The position numbers were made by a program, and so were the translations under genes. The notes beneath the pieces are model-generated. The model did no database searches. It was given only the letters and a program-made list of their open reading frames with translations, and was not told where the DNA came from. From Roseomonas sp. KE0001 (GTDB lineage: Bacteria > Pseudomonadota > Alphaproteobacteria > Acetobacterales > Acetobacteraceae), in contig NZ_RCVQ01000006.1 in NCBI RefSeq assembly GCF_016107285.1, positions 1-64,000 of the forward strand: a stretch of 64,000 bases of DNA, read 5' to 3'. Positions 15,470 through 24,025 of this stretch are shown one piece after another. How positions within the stretch are numbered: position 1 is the stretch's first letter; each line of letters begins with the position of its first letter.

Positions 15470-16804
15470 ATGACCGTCGGACTGTCCGCCACCGCCCGCA
15501 TGGCGCTGCTCGCCCGCCTCTCGCGCCGCCGCGACAGCGCCGCCCCGCGCGCCGATGCCGGCAGCGCGCGCGACTTCACGACGCTCCCCGGCATGCGCGA
15601 CTTCGCCCTGCTGAAGACCGCCATCGAATCGCTCGACCTGCGCCAGCCCTTCTTCCGCGCGCATGACGGGCTGGCCGGGGCGCACAGCCGCATCGGCGGG
15701 CGCGAAGTGGTGAACTTCGCCAGCTACAACTATCTCGGCCTGAACGACGATCCGCGCGTGCAGGCGGCGGCGAAGGCGGCGATCGAGCGCTACGGCGTCT
15801 CGCCCTCCGGCTCGCGCATCACCTCGGGCGAGCGCGACCTGCATCTCGCGCTGGAAGCGGCGCTGGCCGAATGGCACGGCGCCGAGGCGGCGCTGACCTT
15901 CGTCTCCGGCCATGCCACCAACGTCACCACCATCGGCCACCTGATGGGCCCGCGCGACATCGTGGTGCATGACGCCGCCATCCACAATTCCTGCACCGAG
16001 GGCATCCGCCTCTCGGGCGCGCGCCGCATCCCCTTCGCGCACAACGACATGGCAGCGGCCGAGCGCGAGATGGCGGCGGCGCGGCGCGGCGCCCAGGGGG
16101 CCTCGACCCGCGCCCTGTTGCTGGTCGAGGGCCATTACAGCATGGATGGCGACGCGCCGGATCTGGCGCGCTGCGTCGGCATCGCCCGCAGGCACGACGC
16201 CTGGCTGATGGTGGACGAGGCGCACAGTCTCGGCGTGCTCGGCGCCACCGGGCGCGGCGTGGCCGAGGCGCAGGGTGTCGACCCGGCCGGCGTCGATCTC
16301 TGGATGGGCACGCTGTCCAAGACCCTGTCGGCCTGCGGCGGCTATATCGCCGCGCGGGCCGACGTGATCGACTGGCTGCGCCACACCGCGCCGGGCTCGG
16401 TCTATTCCGTCGGGCTGGCGCCGCCGCTGGCCGCCGCCGCGCTGGAAGCGCTGCGCATCCTGCGCGCCGAGCCGGAGCGCGTGGCGCGGCTGCAGGCCAA
16501 CGGCCGGGCGCTCCGCGAGCGCATCCGGGCGCGCGGCTTCGACACCGGAGCGGGCCAGGGCGGGGCCATCCTGCCGGTGGTCCTCGGCTCCTCGGTGCGC
16601 ACGGTGAAGGTGGCGGCGGCGCTGCTGGAGCGCGGCGTCGCGGTGCAGACGGTGATCTTCCCGGCCGTGCCGGAGCAGTCGGCACGGCTGCGCTTCTTCC
16701 TCTCCGCCGACCACAGCGAGGCCGATCTCGACCACGCCGCCACCGCGCTGGCCGAGGCCGCCGCCGGCATCGGCCGGGTGGAATCCCTGCCGGGCCTGGC
16801 ATGA
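15470..16804 (+). CDS. Alpha-oxoamine synthase / BioF-KBL family (RkpG-like)
   Basis: A 444-residue PLP-dependent enzyme of the family that condenses an amino acid with an acyl thioester, losing CO2. Relatives make 8-amino-7-oxononanoate, 2-amino-3-ketobutyrate and the sphingolipid base. Diagnostic features: FASYNYLGL near residue 84, GSRITSG, MVDEAHSLGVLG (cofactor aspartate and histidine) and the PLP lysine Lys284 in TLSKTLSACGGY. A 60-residue N-terminal extension precedes the core. It lies 66 bases after the polyketide synthase and probably off-loads its ACP-bound chain as an amino ketone. A biotin role is unlikely, as no other bio genes are present. The rhizobial counterpart would be RkpG. 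Confidence 0.88.
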   Translation: MTVGLSATARMALLARLSRRRDSAAPRADAGSARDFTTLPGMRDFALLKTAIESLDLRQPFFRAHDGLAGAHSRIGGREVVNFASYNYLGLNDDPRVQAAAKAAIERYGVSPSGSRITSGERDLHLALEAALAEWHGAEAALTFVSGHATNVTTIGHLMGPRDIVVHDAAIHNSCTEGIRLSGARRIPFAHNDMAAAEREMAAARRGAQGASTRALLLVEGHYSMDGDAPDLARCVGIARRHDAWLMVDEAHSLGVLGATGRGVAEAQGVDPAGVDLWMGTLSKTLSACGGYIAARADVIDWLRHTAPGSVYSVGLAPPLAAAALEALRILRAEPERVARLQANGRALRERIRARGFDTGAGQGGAILPVVLGSSVRTVKVAAALLERGVAVQTVIFPAVPEQSARLRFFLSADHSEADLDHAATALAEAAAGIGRVESLPGLA

Positions 16805-18015
16805 CCCGGCAGGGCGGCGCCTTCCCGGCCGGGCCGGTCGGCCTCAGCGCCGCCGGGACGGAGATCCGCCGCGTCACCACCCCGGCCGAGGCCGAGCTCT
16901 TCATCCGCCTGCCGGCGCTGCTGGGCGGCGCCGCCGCCGGCTGGTCGGTGCCGCTCTTCGCCGACACAAGGCGCATCTTCGACGCTGGCTTCAACACCGC
17001 GCTCGCCGAATGGACGGTGCCGCGCTGGCTGGCCTGGCGCGACGGCCGCCCGGTGGGCCGCATCGCCGCCGCCTGGCCGCGCGACGGCGCCGCGACGGCG
17101 GGCCTCGGCAGCTTCGGCTTCCTGGCGCTGGAGCGCGACCCGGCGGTGCTGGCCGCGTTGCTCGACACGGCCGCCGGCTGGCTGGCGGAGCGGGGCGCGA
17201 CGCGCCTGCGGGGCCCCTTCTCCTTCACGATCAACCACGAGATCGGCCTGCTGGTCGAGGGTGGCGCGCTGCCCATGCCGCGCATGCCGCGCAATCCCGC
17301 CTGGCTGCCGCCGATGCTCGACGCGCTCGGCCTGGCCCGGGAGAAGGACGTGCTGGCCTGCACCCTCGACACCGCCACCGAGTCGCACCGCGCGGCCTCC
17401 GCTCCGCGCCTCGCCGCCTGGTCCGGGCGCGGCGAGCTGCGCATCCGGCCGCTGCGGCGCCGGGGCCTCGGGCGCGAGGTCGCGCTGATCCGCGACATGT
17501 TCAACGACGCCTGGGCGGAGAACTGGGGCGCGCTGCCGGTCTCCGCCGCCGAGGCCGGCACCATGAAGCGGCTGCTGCGCCCCATGCTGCTGGCCGGCGG
17601 CGGCTATTTCGCCGAATGGCGCGGCGAGCCGATCGGGCTCGCCATGCTGCTGCCGAATGTCGAGGCCGCCACCGCGCGGCTCGATGGCCGGCTGCTGCCG
17701 CTGGGCTGGGCGCGGATGCTGCGCGCCCTGATCGATGGCCAGGGCAGCGCACGGCTGCCGATGTTCGGCATCCGCCGCGCCTGGCGTGGCACCGAGGCCG
17801 GGCGCATGGCCGCCGGCGCACTGCTGGCGGCCGCGATCGGCCATGCCGAGCGCCGCGGCTGGCGGCGGGTCGAGATCTCCTGGATCCTGGAGGACCATCG
17901 CGGCATGCTGCGGCTGATGGACAGCCTCCCCGCGCCCGTCACGGGCCGATGGCGGATCTGGGGCGCTCCACTGCCCCTGGCTGCCAATCGGGCCGTCATT
18001 GCATCCACAGATTGA
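16801..18015 (+). CDS. Unknown protein with GNAT-like fold in the PKS/capsule cluster
   Basis: A 404-residue cytoplasmic protein without membrane segments. Its start overlaps the end of the alpha-oxoamine synthase gene by four bases (ATGA), indicating translational coupling. The motif FNDAWAENWG near residue 233 and the later GGYFAEWRGEPIGLAM and GWRRVEISWILEDH stretches resemble a family of long acetyltransferase-like proteins. Such proteins are sometimes labelled N-acetyltransferase or, wrongly, dATP pyrophosphohydrolase. The N-terminal third (WLAWRDGRPVGRIAA) also looks GNAT-like, so a tandem GNAT architecture is plausible. Its position suggests it N-acylates or otherwise modifies the amino ketone made by the two preceding enzymes. 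No experimental function is known to me. Confidence 0.7.
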   Translation: MTRQGGAFPAGPVGLSAAGTEIRRVTTPAEAELFIRLPALLGGAAAGWSVPLFADTRRIFDAGFNTALAEWTVPRWLAWRDGRPVGRIAAAWPRDGAATAGLGSFGFLALERDPAVLAALLDTAAGWLAERGATRLRGPFSFTINHEIGLLVEGGALPMPRMPRNPAWLPPMLDALGLAREKDVLACTLDTATESHRAASAPRLAAWSGRGELRIRPLRRRGLGREVALIRDMFNDAWAENWGALPVSAAEAGTMKRLLRPMLLAGGGYFAEWRGEPIGLAMLLPNVEAATARLDGRLLPLGWARMLRALIDGQGSARLPMFGIRRAWRGTEAGRMAAGALLAAAIGHAERRGWRRVEISWILEDHRGMLRLMDSLPAPVTGRWRIWGAPLPLAANRAVIASTD

Positions 18016-18050
18016 CAGGGTTCGCGCCACCCGCTTTCAAGGGTGCAACG

Positions 18051-19382
18051 ATGTCGGCCGCGGCCCCTCCTCCTCCACCCAAGCGCTTCCTGTTCCTGCA
18101 GGGGCCGATCTCGCCCTTCTTCGATGAGGTCGGCGCCGGGCTGCGGGCGCTGGGCCATCAGGTCCATCGCATCAACCTCAATCTCGGCGACCGCTTCTTC
18201 TGGCGCGGCCCCGGCGCCGTCGATTTCCGCGGCCGTGCCGCCGAATGGCCGGACTTCATCGCCGCCTTCCTGGACCGGCACGGCATCACCGACATGGTGC
18301 TGATCGGCGAGCAGCGGCCCTACAACAAGGTCGCCATCGCCGCCGCCGAGGCGCGCGGCATCCGCGTGGCGGTGACCGATTTCGGCTATATCCGCCCCGA
18401 CTGGATCGTCCTGGAGCGCGACGGCATGAACGCCGCCAGCCGCTTCACCCGCGACCCGGAGGCCATCGTGCGCGAGGGCGCGAAGCTGCCGCCGCCCGAC
18501 CTCGCCGTGCGCCATCATGACGACTTCCGCAGCCAGGCGGCCTGGGACATGCTCTACCATCTGGCCAGCCTGATGCCCTGGCCCTTCCCGCATTACGACA
18601 GCCACCAGCTGCACCACCCGATCCCGGTCTATCTCGGCGTCGCCTGGCGGCTGCTGCGGCGCGGCGCCAGCAACCGGCGGGCGGACGCCATCCTGAAGCG
18701 CCTGACCGGGCGCGGGCCGCTCTTCCTGATGGCGATGCAGATGGAGACCGACTTCTCCATCCGCGCCTATTCCCGGTATCGCGACCTCGACACCGTGCTG
18801 CACGAGGTGGCCGCCAGCTTCGCGGCCCATGCGCCGGCGGACGCGCACCTGCTGGTGAAGGTGCATCCGCTTGATCCGGGCATGAAGAACTGGAAGCGGC
18901 GCAGCGCCCGCATCGCCCGGCAATACGGATTGCAGGAGCGGATGCATTATCTCGGCGGCGGCAACCTCGGCGCCATCGTGGAGCAGGTGCAGGGCGTGGT
19001 GACGGTGAACAGCACGGTGGGCCTGCGCGCCATCATCGACCACACGCCGACCTTCGCGCTTGGCGAGGCGATCTACCGCATCCCCGGCCTGGTCTTCTCC
19101 GGCCCGCTCGACCGCTTCTGGACCGAGGCGAAGCCGCCCGAGATCCCGCTGCGCGAGGGCTTCCTGCGCTGCATCGCGCACAGCCTGCACATCCGCGGCG
19201 TCTACTACAACCGGCCCGGCCTGGATGTCGCCGTGCGCGGAGCGGTGCACCGGCTGCACCACGGGCGGCTCAACCAGCCGGTGCCGGAGCTGATGGCGCC
19301 GGACGAGGATCCCGGCACGGCCGCGCCGGGCTGGTACATCCGGCCGGAGCGGCAGCAGGCCTATCCTCCCCAGCCGGCCTGA
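18051..19382 (+). CDS. KpsS-like capsular polysaccharide biosynthesis protein (RkpJ-like)
   Basis: A 443-residue cytoplasmic protein of the capsule synthesis family that includes KpsS/LipB and the C-terminal half of KpsC. It starts LFLQGPISPFFDEVG, as KpsS proteins do (a GP-x-PFF-x-x-L/V-G pattern). It continues with NLGDRFFWRG, LLVKVHPLDPG near residue 268, and the closing signature VVTVNSTVGLRAI near residue 318. In group 2 capsules, KpsS and KpsC add the Kdo linker to the lipid end of the polymer. Here it is preceded by lipid-building enzymes rather than ABC exporter genes. The ATG at 18051 has AAGGG upstream; the reading frame is open further upstream without meaning. Confidence 0.85.
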   Translation: MSAAAPPPPPKRFLFLQGPISPFFDEVGAGLRALGHQVHRINLNLGDRFFWRGPGAVDFRGRAAEWPDFIAAFLDRHGITDMVLIGEQRPYNKVAIAAAEARGIRVAVTDFGYIRPDWIVLERDGMNAASRFTRDPEAIVREGAKLPPPDLAVRHHDDFRSQAAWDMLYHLASLMPWPFPHYDSHQLHHPIPVYLGVAWRLLRRGASNRRADAILKRLTGRGPLFLMAMQMETDFSIRAYSRYRDLDTVLHEVAASFAAHAPADAHLLVKVHPLDPGMKNWKRRSARIARQYGLQERMHYLGGGNLGAIVEQVQGVVTVNSTVGLRAIIDHTPTFALGEAIYRIPGLVFSGPLDRFWTEAKPPEIPLREGFLRCIAHSLHIRGVYYNRPGLDVAVRGAVHRLHHGRLNQPVPELMAPDEDPGTAAPGWYIRPERQQAYPPQPA

Positions 19383-19463
19383 GGTCGCGCCGCCGCGCGG
19401 GCCGGTCCCGAAACCGGGCGCGGCTTCCGGCGTTGCACGGCGGGGCAGCGGGAGCTTGGGGAT

Positions 19464-20441
19464 TTGCGCGACACCTCCGGCATGACAGGTCTCTGGCGTG
19501 CCGGCGGAGGCCTGCTGCTGCTGCCTGGCTGCTCCGGCATCCAGTCCGCGCTGGACCCGGCGGGTTTCGAGGCGGCCGAGCTGGCGCGCCTGTTCTGGGT
19601 CATGCTGGCCGCCGGCACCATCATCTGGCTGCTGATGCTGGCGCTCTCGCTGCATGCCGCCCGGCGCCGCGCCCGGCCCTGGAGCCCGCGCGCCGCGGGG
19701 CGCCTGATCCTCTGGGGCGGCGCGGTGGTGCCGACGCTGCTGCTCGCCGTGCTGCTGGTGTACGGCCTGGTGCTGATGCCGGCGCTGCGCGCCCCCGGCG
19801 GGCCGCTCCTCGTCGAGGTCGAGGCCGAGCAGTTCTGGTGGCGCGTCCGCTATCACCCGCCCGGCGGCGCCCCGGTGGTCAGCGCCAACGCGCTGCGCCT
19901 GCCGCGCGGCGAGCGGGTCGAGCTGCGCCTCTCCGCGCGCGACGTCATCCATTCCTTCTGGATACCGAACCTGGCCGGTAAGATGGACATGATCCCCGGC
20001 CGCACCAACCGCCTGGTGCTGGAGCCGCGGAAGGCGGGGCTCTACCGCGGGGCCTGCGCCGAGTTCTGCGGCGCCTCGCACGCGCTGATGGCCTTCGAGG
20101 TCGAGGTGATGGAGCCCGCGGACTTCGCCGCCTTCCTGGCGCGCGAGGCGGCGCCGGCCACCGCCGCGGGGCCGGGCCGCGAGGCCTTCCTGAAGCATGG
20201 CTGCGGCGCCTGCCACAGCGTGCGCGGCACCTCGGCGCGTGGCGTGATCGGGCCGGACCTGACGCATCTCGGCGGCCGGCGCGGCCTCGGCGCCGGCATC
20301 CTGGAGAACACCGCCGCGCAGCGCGCCGCCTTCATCGCGCGGGTCGGCCAGATCAAGCCGGCCGCGCGCATGCCGGACTACGCCATGCTGCCGCGCGGCG
20401 AGCTCGAGGCCATCGCCGGCTGGCTCGGAGACCTGCGATGA
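19464..20441 (+). CDS. coxB: Cytochrome c oxidase subunit II fused to cytochrome c
   Basis: A 325-residue membrane-anchored subunit that takes electrons from cytochrome c. The N-terminus ends in a lipobox-like LLLLPGCSG, so it may be a lipoprotein. Two transmembrane helices follow (around residues 45-65 and 85-107). The CuA centre is complete: CAEFCGASH plus a following Met. An appended cytochrome c domain carries CGACHS near residue 250 and a distal Met near DYAM. The TTG at 19464 has GGAG nine bases upstream; the ATG at 19482 is the alternative. The gene overlaps the subunit I gene by four bases. A heme-c-carrying subunit II is the caa3/CoxM layout. Confidence 0.9.
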   Translation: MRDTSGMTGLWRAGGGLLLLPGCSGIQSALDPAGFEAAELARLFWVMLAAGTIIWLLMLALSLHAARRRARPWSPRAAGRLILWGGAVVPTLLLAVLLVYGLVLMPALRAPGGPLLVEVEAEQFWWRVRYHPPGGAPVVSANALRLPRGERVELRLSARDVIHSFWIPNLAGKMDMIPGRTNRLVLEPRKAGLYRGACAEFCGASHALMAFEVEVMEPADFAAFLAREAAPATAAGPGREAFLKHGCGACHSVRGTSARGVIGPDLTHLGGRRGLGAGILENTAAQRAAFIARVGQIKPAARMPDYAMLPRGELEAIAGWLGDLR

Positions 20442-22963
20442 GCACGGCGCCGGACGAGGCCCGCCGCGCGGCGCAGGAGGCGCGGCTGGAGCAGGCCTGG
20501 GAGACGCCCCGGGGCCTGCGCTACTGGTCGGCGGTGAACAACACCGAGGTGGGGCGCTGGTACACCGCCACCGCCTTCCTGTTCTTCCTCTTCGCCGGCG
20601 CGCTGGCGCTGCTGGTGCGGGCGCAGCTCGCCGTGCCGGACAACGACCTGATCCCGGCCGGGCTCTACAACCAGGCCTTCACGCTGCACGGCACGGCGAT
20701 GATGTTCCTGTTCGCCGTGCCGATCTTCGAGGCTGTGGCGATCCTCATCCTGCCCACCATGCTGGCGGCGCGCGACCTGCCCTTCCCCTGCCTCTCCGCC
20801 TATGGCTACTGGTGCTTCCTGATCGGCGGGATCTTCGTCTGCGGCTCGATCCTCTTCAACGCCGCCCCCGATGCCGGCTGGTTCATGTACCCGCCGCTGA
20901 CCACCGACCCCGCGCTCACCGGCATCGGCGCCGATATCTGGCTGCTGGGCCTCTCCTTCATCGAGGTCGCCTCGATCGCCGCCGCCGTCGAGCTCATCGT
21001 CGGCGTGCTGAAGTGCCGGCCGCCGGGGATGCGCATCAACACCATGCCGCTCTATTGCTGGTACGTGCTGATCGTCGGCGGCATGATCCTCTTCGCCTTC
21101 CCGCCGCTGATCGCGGGCGACATCCTGTTCGAGCTGGAGCGGCTGGCCGGCTGGCCCTTCTTCGACGTCAGCCGCGGCGGCGACCCGGTGCTGTGGCAGC
21201 ACCTGTTCTGGATCTTCGGCCACCCCGAGGTCTACATCGTCTTCCTGCCCTCGATCGCGCTGCTGGCGATGATCGTGCCGACCTTCGCGCAGCGGCCGAT
21301 CATCGGCTATTCCTGGATCGTGCTCGCCGCCGTCGGCACCGGCTTCCTGAGCTTCGGCCTGTGGGTCCACCACATGTTCACCGTGGGCCTGCCGGCGATC
21401 TCGCTCGGCTTCTTCTCCGCCGCCTCCGAGGCGGTGGCGATCCCCACGGGCGTTCAGATCTTCGTCTTCCTCGCCACCATGCTGGCGGGGCGGATGACGC
21501 GCTCGGTGCCGATGCTCTTCGCTGCCGGCGCGCTCGCCATCTTCATCATCGGCGGGCTGACCGGCGTGATGGTGGCCATCGCCCCCTTCGACTGGCAGGC
21601 GCACGACAGCTACTTCGTCGTCGCGCACCTGCACTACGTGCTGATCGGCGGCATGGTGCTGCCGCTGATCGCCGGCGCCTACTACTACTTCCCGCTGGTG
21701 ATGGCGCGGAAGCTCTCCGACCGGCTGGGCCGCTGGGTGTTCTGGCTGATGTTCCTGGGCTTCAACATCGCCTTCCTGCCGATGCACGTCACCGGGCTGC
21801 GCGGCATGCCGCGCCGCGTCTTCACCTATCCCGCCGGCATCGGCTGGGACACGCTGAACCTGGTCTCCTCGATCGGCGCCGCGATCTTCGCCGCCGGCGT
21901 GCTGCTCTTCACCTGGGACGCCGTCTGGGGCTATCGCCGCCGCCCGCCGGCGCCGCGCAACCCGTGGAACGCCGGCACGCTGGAATGGCTGAACCCGCTG
22001 CCCGGGCCGGAATACGGCGTGCGCAGCGTGCCCGCCATCCGCTCGCGCTACCCGCTCTGGGACGATCCGGACCTGCCGCGCCGTGTCGACCAGGGCCTGG
22101 AGTTCCTGCCCGACGCGGAGGAGGGCCGGCGCGAGACGCTCGTCACCTCCGTGCTCGACGCGCGGCCGATCCAGTGCCTGCGCGTGCCCGGCAACAGCTT
22201 CCTGCCGATGATCGCGGCGGCGCTGACCGGCGCGGTCTTCATCCTGACCACCTTCCACCTCTACCGGGCGGGGCTGGTCCTCGGCCTTGCCGCCATGGCC
22301 GCCATCATCCTCTGGCTCTGGCGCGGCACGGCGGTGATCCCGGAGAAGCGCGAGAAGGACATCGGGCAGGGCGTCGCGCTGCCGCTCTATGCCTCGGGCA
22401 TCCGCTCGGTCGGCTGGTGGGCGATGTTCATCACCATGACCGGCGACATGACCGCCTTCGCCAGCCTGGTCTTCAGCTACTTCTACTTCTGGACCATCCA
22501 TCCGGTCTTCCCGCCGCCCGGGCCCGACGGCCTGCCGCTCGGGCCCGGCCTGCTCTGGCCCGGCCTCGCCGCGCTCGCCACCGCCGGCGCCTGGGGGCTG
22601 ATGCTGGCGGCGCGGCGCTGGAGCGGGCAGGGCGGCATCGCGGCGCCCCGCGCGGCACTGGCCGGCGCGGCGCTGCTGGCGGCGGCGGGCGCCCTGGCCA
22701 TGCTGGCCGGCCCCTGGGCGGAAGGGCTGGACCCGACCAGCCACGCCTATCCCGCCGCCGTCTGGGTGCTGCTGATCTGGGCGGCGCTGCACCTCGCGCT
22801 CGGCATCGTCATGAGCCTCTACGCCCTGGCCCGCAGCCTGGCCGGCCGGCTGACCCCCGAGCACGACATCGACCTGCACAATGTCGTCCTCTACTGGCAT
22901 TTCGCGGCGCTGACCGGCTTCGTCACCCTGGCGACCGTCGCCCTCTTCCCGCTGGTCGGATGA
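20438..22963 (+). CDS. ctaD: Cytochrome c oxidase subunit I-III fusion
   Basis: An 841-residue inner-membrane heme-copper oxidase. The first ~540 residues are subunit I, with TLHGTAMMF (low-spin heme ligand), FGHPEVYIV (CuB His262 with the cross-linking Tyr266), the CuB histidine pair VHHMFTVG and HDSYFVVAHLHYV (heme ligands). After a soluble linker, residues ~640-841 form subunit III helices ending near HNVVLYWHF. The chemistry site is complete, but proton-path residues differ. The K-channel lysine position is Gln340 (PTGVQIF), and the D-channel asparagine position is Ser120 (after Asp113); the gating Glu264 is present. Fused I-III chains occur in alternative alphaproteobacterial oxidases. 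No heme A synthesis genes are nearby. Confidence 0.93.
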   Translation: MSTAPDEARRAAQEARLEQAWETPRGLRYWSAVNNTEVGRWYTATAFLFFLFAGALALLVRAQLAVPDNDLIPAGLYNQAFTLHGTAMMFLFAVPIFEAVAILILPTMLAARDLPFPCLSAYGYWCFLIGGIFVCGSILFNAAPDAGWFMYPPLTTDPALTGIGADIWLLGLSFIEVASIAAAVELIVGVLKCRPPGMRINTMPLYCWYVLIVGGMILFAFPPLIAGDILFELERLAGWPFFDVSRGGDPVLWQHLFWIFGHPEVYIVFLPSIALLAMIVPTFAQRPIIGYSWIVLAAVGTGFLSFGLWVHHMFTVGLPAISLGFFSAASEAVAIPTGVQIFVFLATMLAGRMTRSVPMLFAAGALAIFIIGGLTGVMVAIAPFDWQAHDSYFVVAHLHYVLIGGMVLPLIAGAYYYFPLVMARKLSDRLGRWVFWLMFLGFNIAFLPMHVTGLRGMPRRVFTYPAGIGWDTLNLVSSIGAAIFAAGVLLFTWDAVWGYRRRPPAPRNPWNAGTLEWLNPLPGPEYGVRSVPAIRSRYPLWDDPDLPRRVDQGLEFLPDAEEGRRETLVTSVLDARPIQCLRVPGNSFLPMIAAALTGAVFILTTFHLYRAGLVLGLAAMAAIILWLWRGTAVIPEKREKDIGQGVALPLYASGIRSVGWWAMFITMTGDMTAFASLVFSYFYFWTIHPVFPPPGPDGLPLGPGLLWPGLAALATAGAWGLMLAARRWSGQGGIAAPRAALAGAALLAAAGALAMLAGPWAEGLDPTSHAYPAAVWVLLIWAALHLALGIVMSLYALARSLAGRLTPEHDIDLHNVVLYWHFAALTGFVTLATVALFPLVG

Positions 22964-22973
22964 GGCGGGCGGC

Positions 22974-23351
22974 ATGCTGATCCACAACCGCCGCCATGCC
23001 GATCTCTGGACCCTGCTGGCGCCGCCCGCCATCTGGGCGCTGCACTTCCTGCTCTGCTACGTGCTGGGCTCCGTGGCCTGCGCCAAGGCGGGCGATCCCT
23101 TCGCCGCCATCCCGCTGCCGCGCCTCGGCGTCGGACTCGCCACGCTGCTGGCCCTGGCGCTGATCCTGGTGGCCGGGCGTCAGGCACGGCGCCACTGGGG
23201 CTTCGGCACGGCGGATCCGCCGCACGATGATCCGACCGACGATGACCGGCAGCGCTTCCTCGGCTTCGCGACGCTGCTGCTCTGCGCGCTCAGCTTCGTG
23301 GCCGTGCTCTTCGTCGCACTGCCGGCGCTGACCATCGCGGATTGCCGCTGA
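22974..23351 (+). CDS. Small membrane protein of the oxidase cluster
   Basis: A 125-residue protein of unknown function with three likely transmembrane helices: LLAPPAIWALHFLLCYVLG, VGLATLLALALILVAG and a C-terminal ATLLLCALSFVAVLFVALP. An acidic loop (DDPTDDDRQRF) lies before the last helix. It starts ten bases after the subunit I-III gene, and its stop shares one base with the ctaG start (TGATG), so it is translated in the same operon. The position suggests an accessory or assembly role, possibly replacing a subunit IV. No catalytic motif is seen. Confidence 0.65.
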   Translation: MLIHNRRHADLWTLLAPPAIWALHFLLCYVLGSVACAKAGDPFAAIPLPRLGVGLATLLALALILVAGRQARRHWGFGTADPPHDDPTDDDRQRFLGFATLLLCALSFVAVLFVALPALTIADCR

Positions 23352-24025
23352 TGCGCGGCCTCGCCCTGCCCCTCGGCCTCGGCGTGCTGGCGCTGGGCGT
23401 CCTGGCATTGGCCTGGGGCGGGCCGCTGCGCTGGGCGCTCGGCGCCTCCTTCACCGGCCACATGGCGATGCACATGGCGGTGGTGGCGGTGGCGGCACCG
23501 CTGCTGGCGCTGGGCCTGGCGGCACGCTGCCCGTCCGGCGGGGCGCTGGACCGGCTGTCGGGTACCCCGGTCCTGGCCTCGGCCATCGAGTTCGTCGTCA
23601 TCTGGGGCTGGCACGCGCCCGGGCCGCACCGGGCGGCGCGCGAGAGCCTCGGACTGATGGCGCTGGAGCAGGCGAGCTTCCTCGCCGCCGCGACCCTGGT
23701 CTGGCTGAGCTGTCTGGGCGCCGGGGCGGCGGAGAGCCGGCCGCGCCAGGCCGCCGGCATCCTGGGCCTGCTGCTGACCTCGATGCACATGACGCTGCTC
23801 GGCGCGCTGATCGGCCTCGCCCCGCGCCCGCTCTACCGCCACGAGGCGTATCCGGGCCATGCGGCCCATGCCCCCGGCGAGGGCATCCCGGGCCTGACGG
23901 CGCTGGAGGACCAGGCCCTGGGCGGCGTGGTGATGCTGCTGGCCGGCGGCGGCGCCTATCTGGCCGGCGGCCTCTGGCTGGCGGCGCGGCTGCTGCGCGA
24001 TCCCGCCCCGGAGGAAACGCGATGA
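23351..24025 (+). CDS. ctaG: CtaG-type cytochrome c oxidase assembly factor
   Basis: A 224-residue polytopic membrane protein of the caa3-oxidase CtaG family (not the Cox11-type CtaG). It shows about six hydrophobic helices and conserved histidine positions, including FTGHMAMHM near the N-terminus, IWGWHAPG in the middle and TSMHMTLLG further on. Members are needed to assemble caa3 oxidases, probably at the copper sites. The ATG overlapping the preceding stop was chosen over an upstream TTG. It overlaps the next gene by four bases. Confidence 0.85.
   Translation: MRGLALPLGLGVLALGVLALAWGGPLRWALGASFTGHMAMHMAVVAVAAPLLALGLAARCPSGGALDRLSGTPVLASAIEFVVIWGWHAPGPHRAARESLGLMALEQASFLAAATLVWLSCLGAGAAESRPRQAAGILGLLLTSMHMTLLGALIGLAPRPLYRHEAYPGHAAHAPGEGIPGLTALEDQALGGVVMLLAGGGAYLAGGLWLAARLLRDPAPEETR

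Noticed and set aside
15470-16804. Biotin biosynthesis (BioF) assignment for the oxoamine synthase
   Set aside because: No bioA/B/C/D/H is nearby and the gene is in a polyketide/capsule operon with an N-terminal extension; an oxoamine synthase role on the PKS product is more likely.
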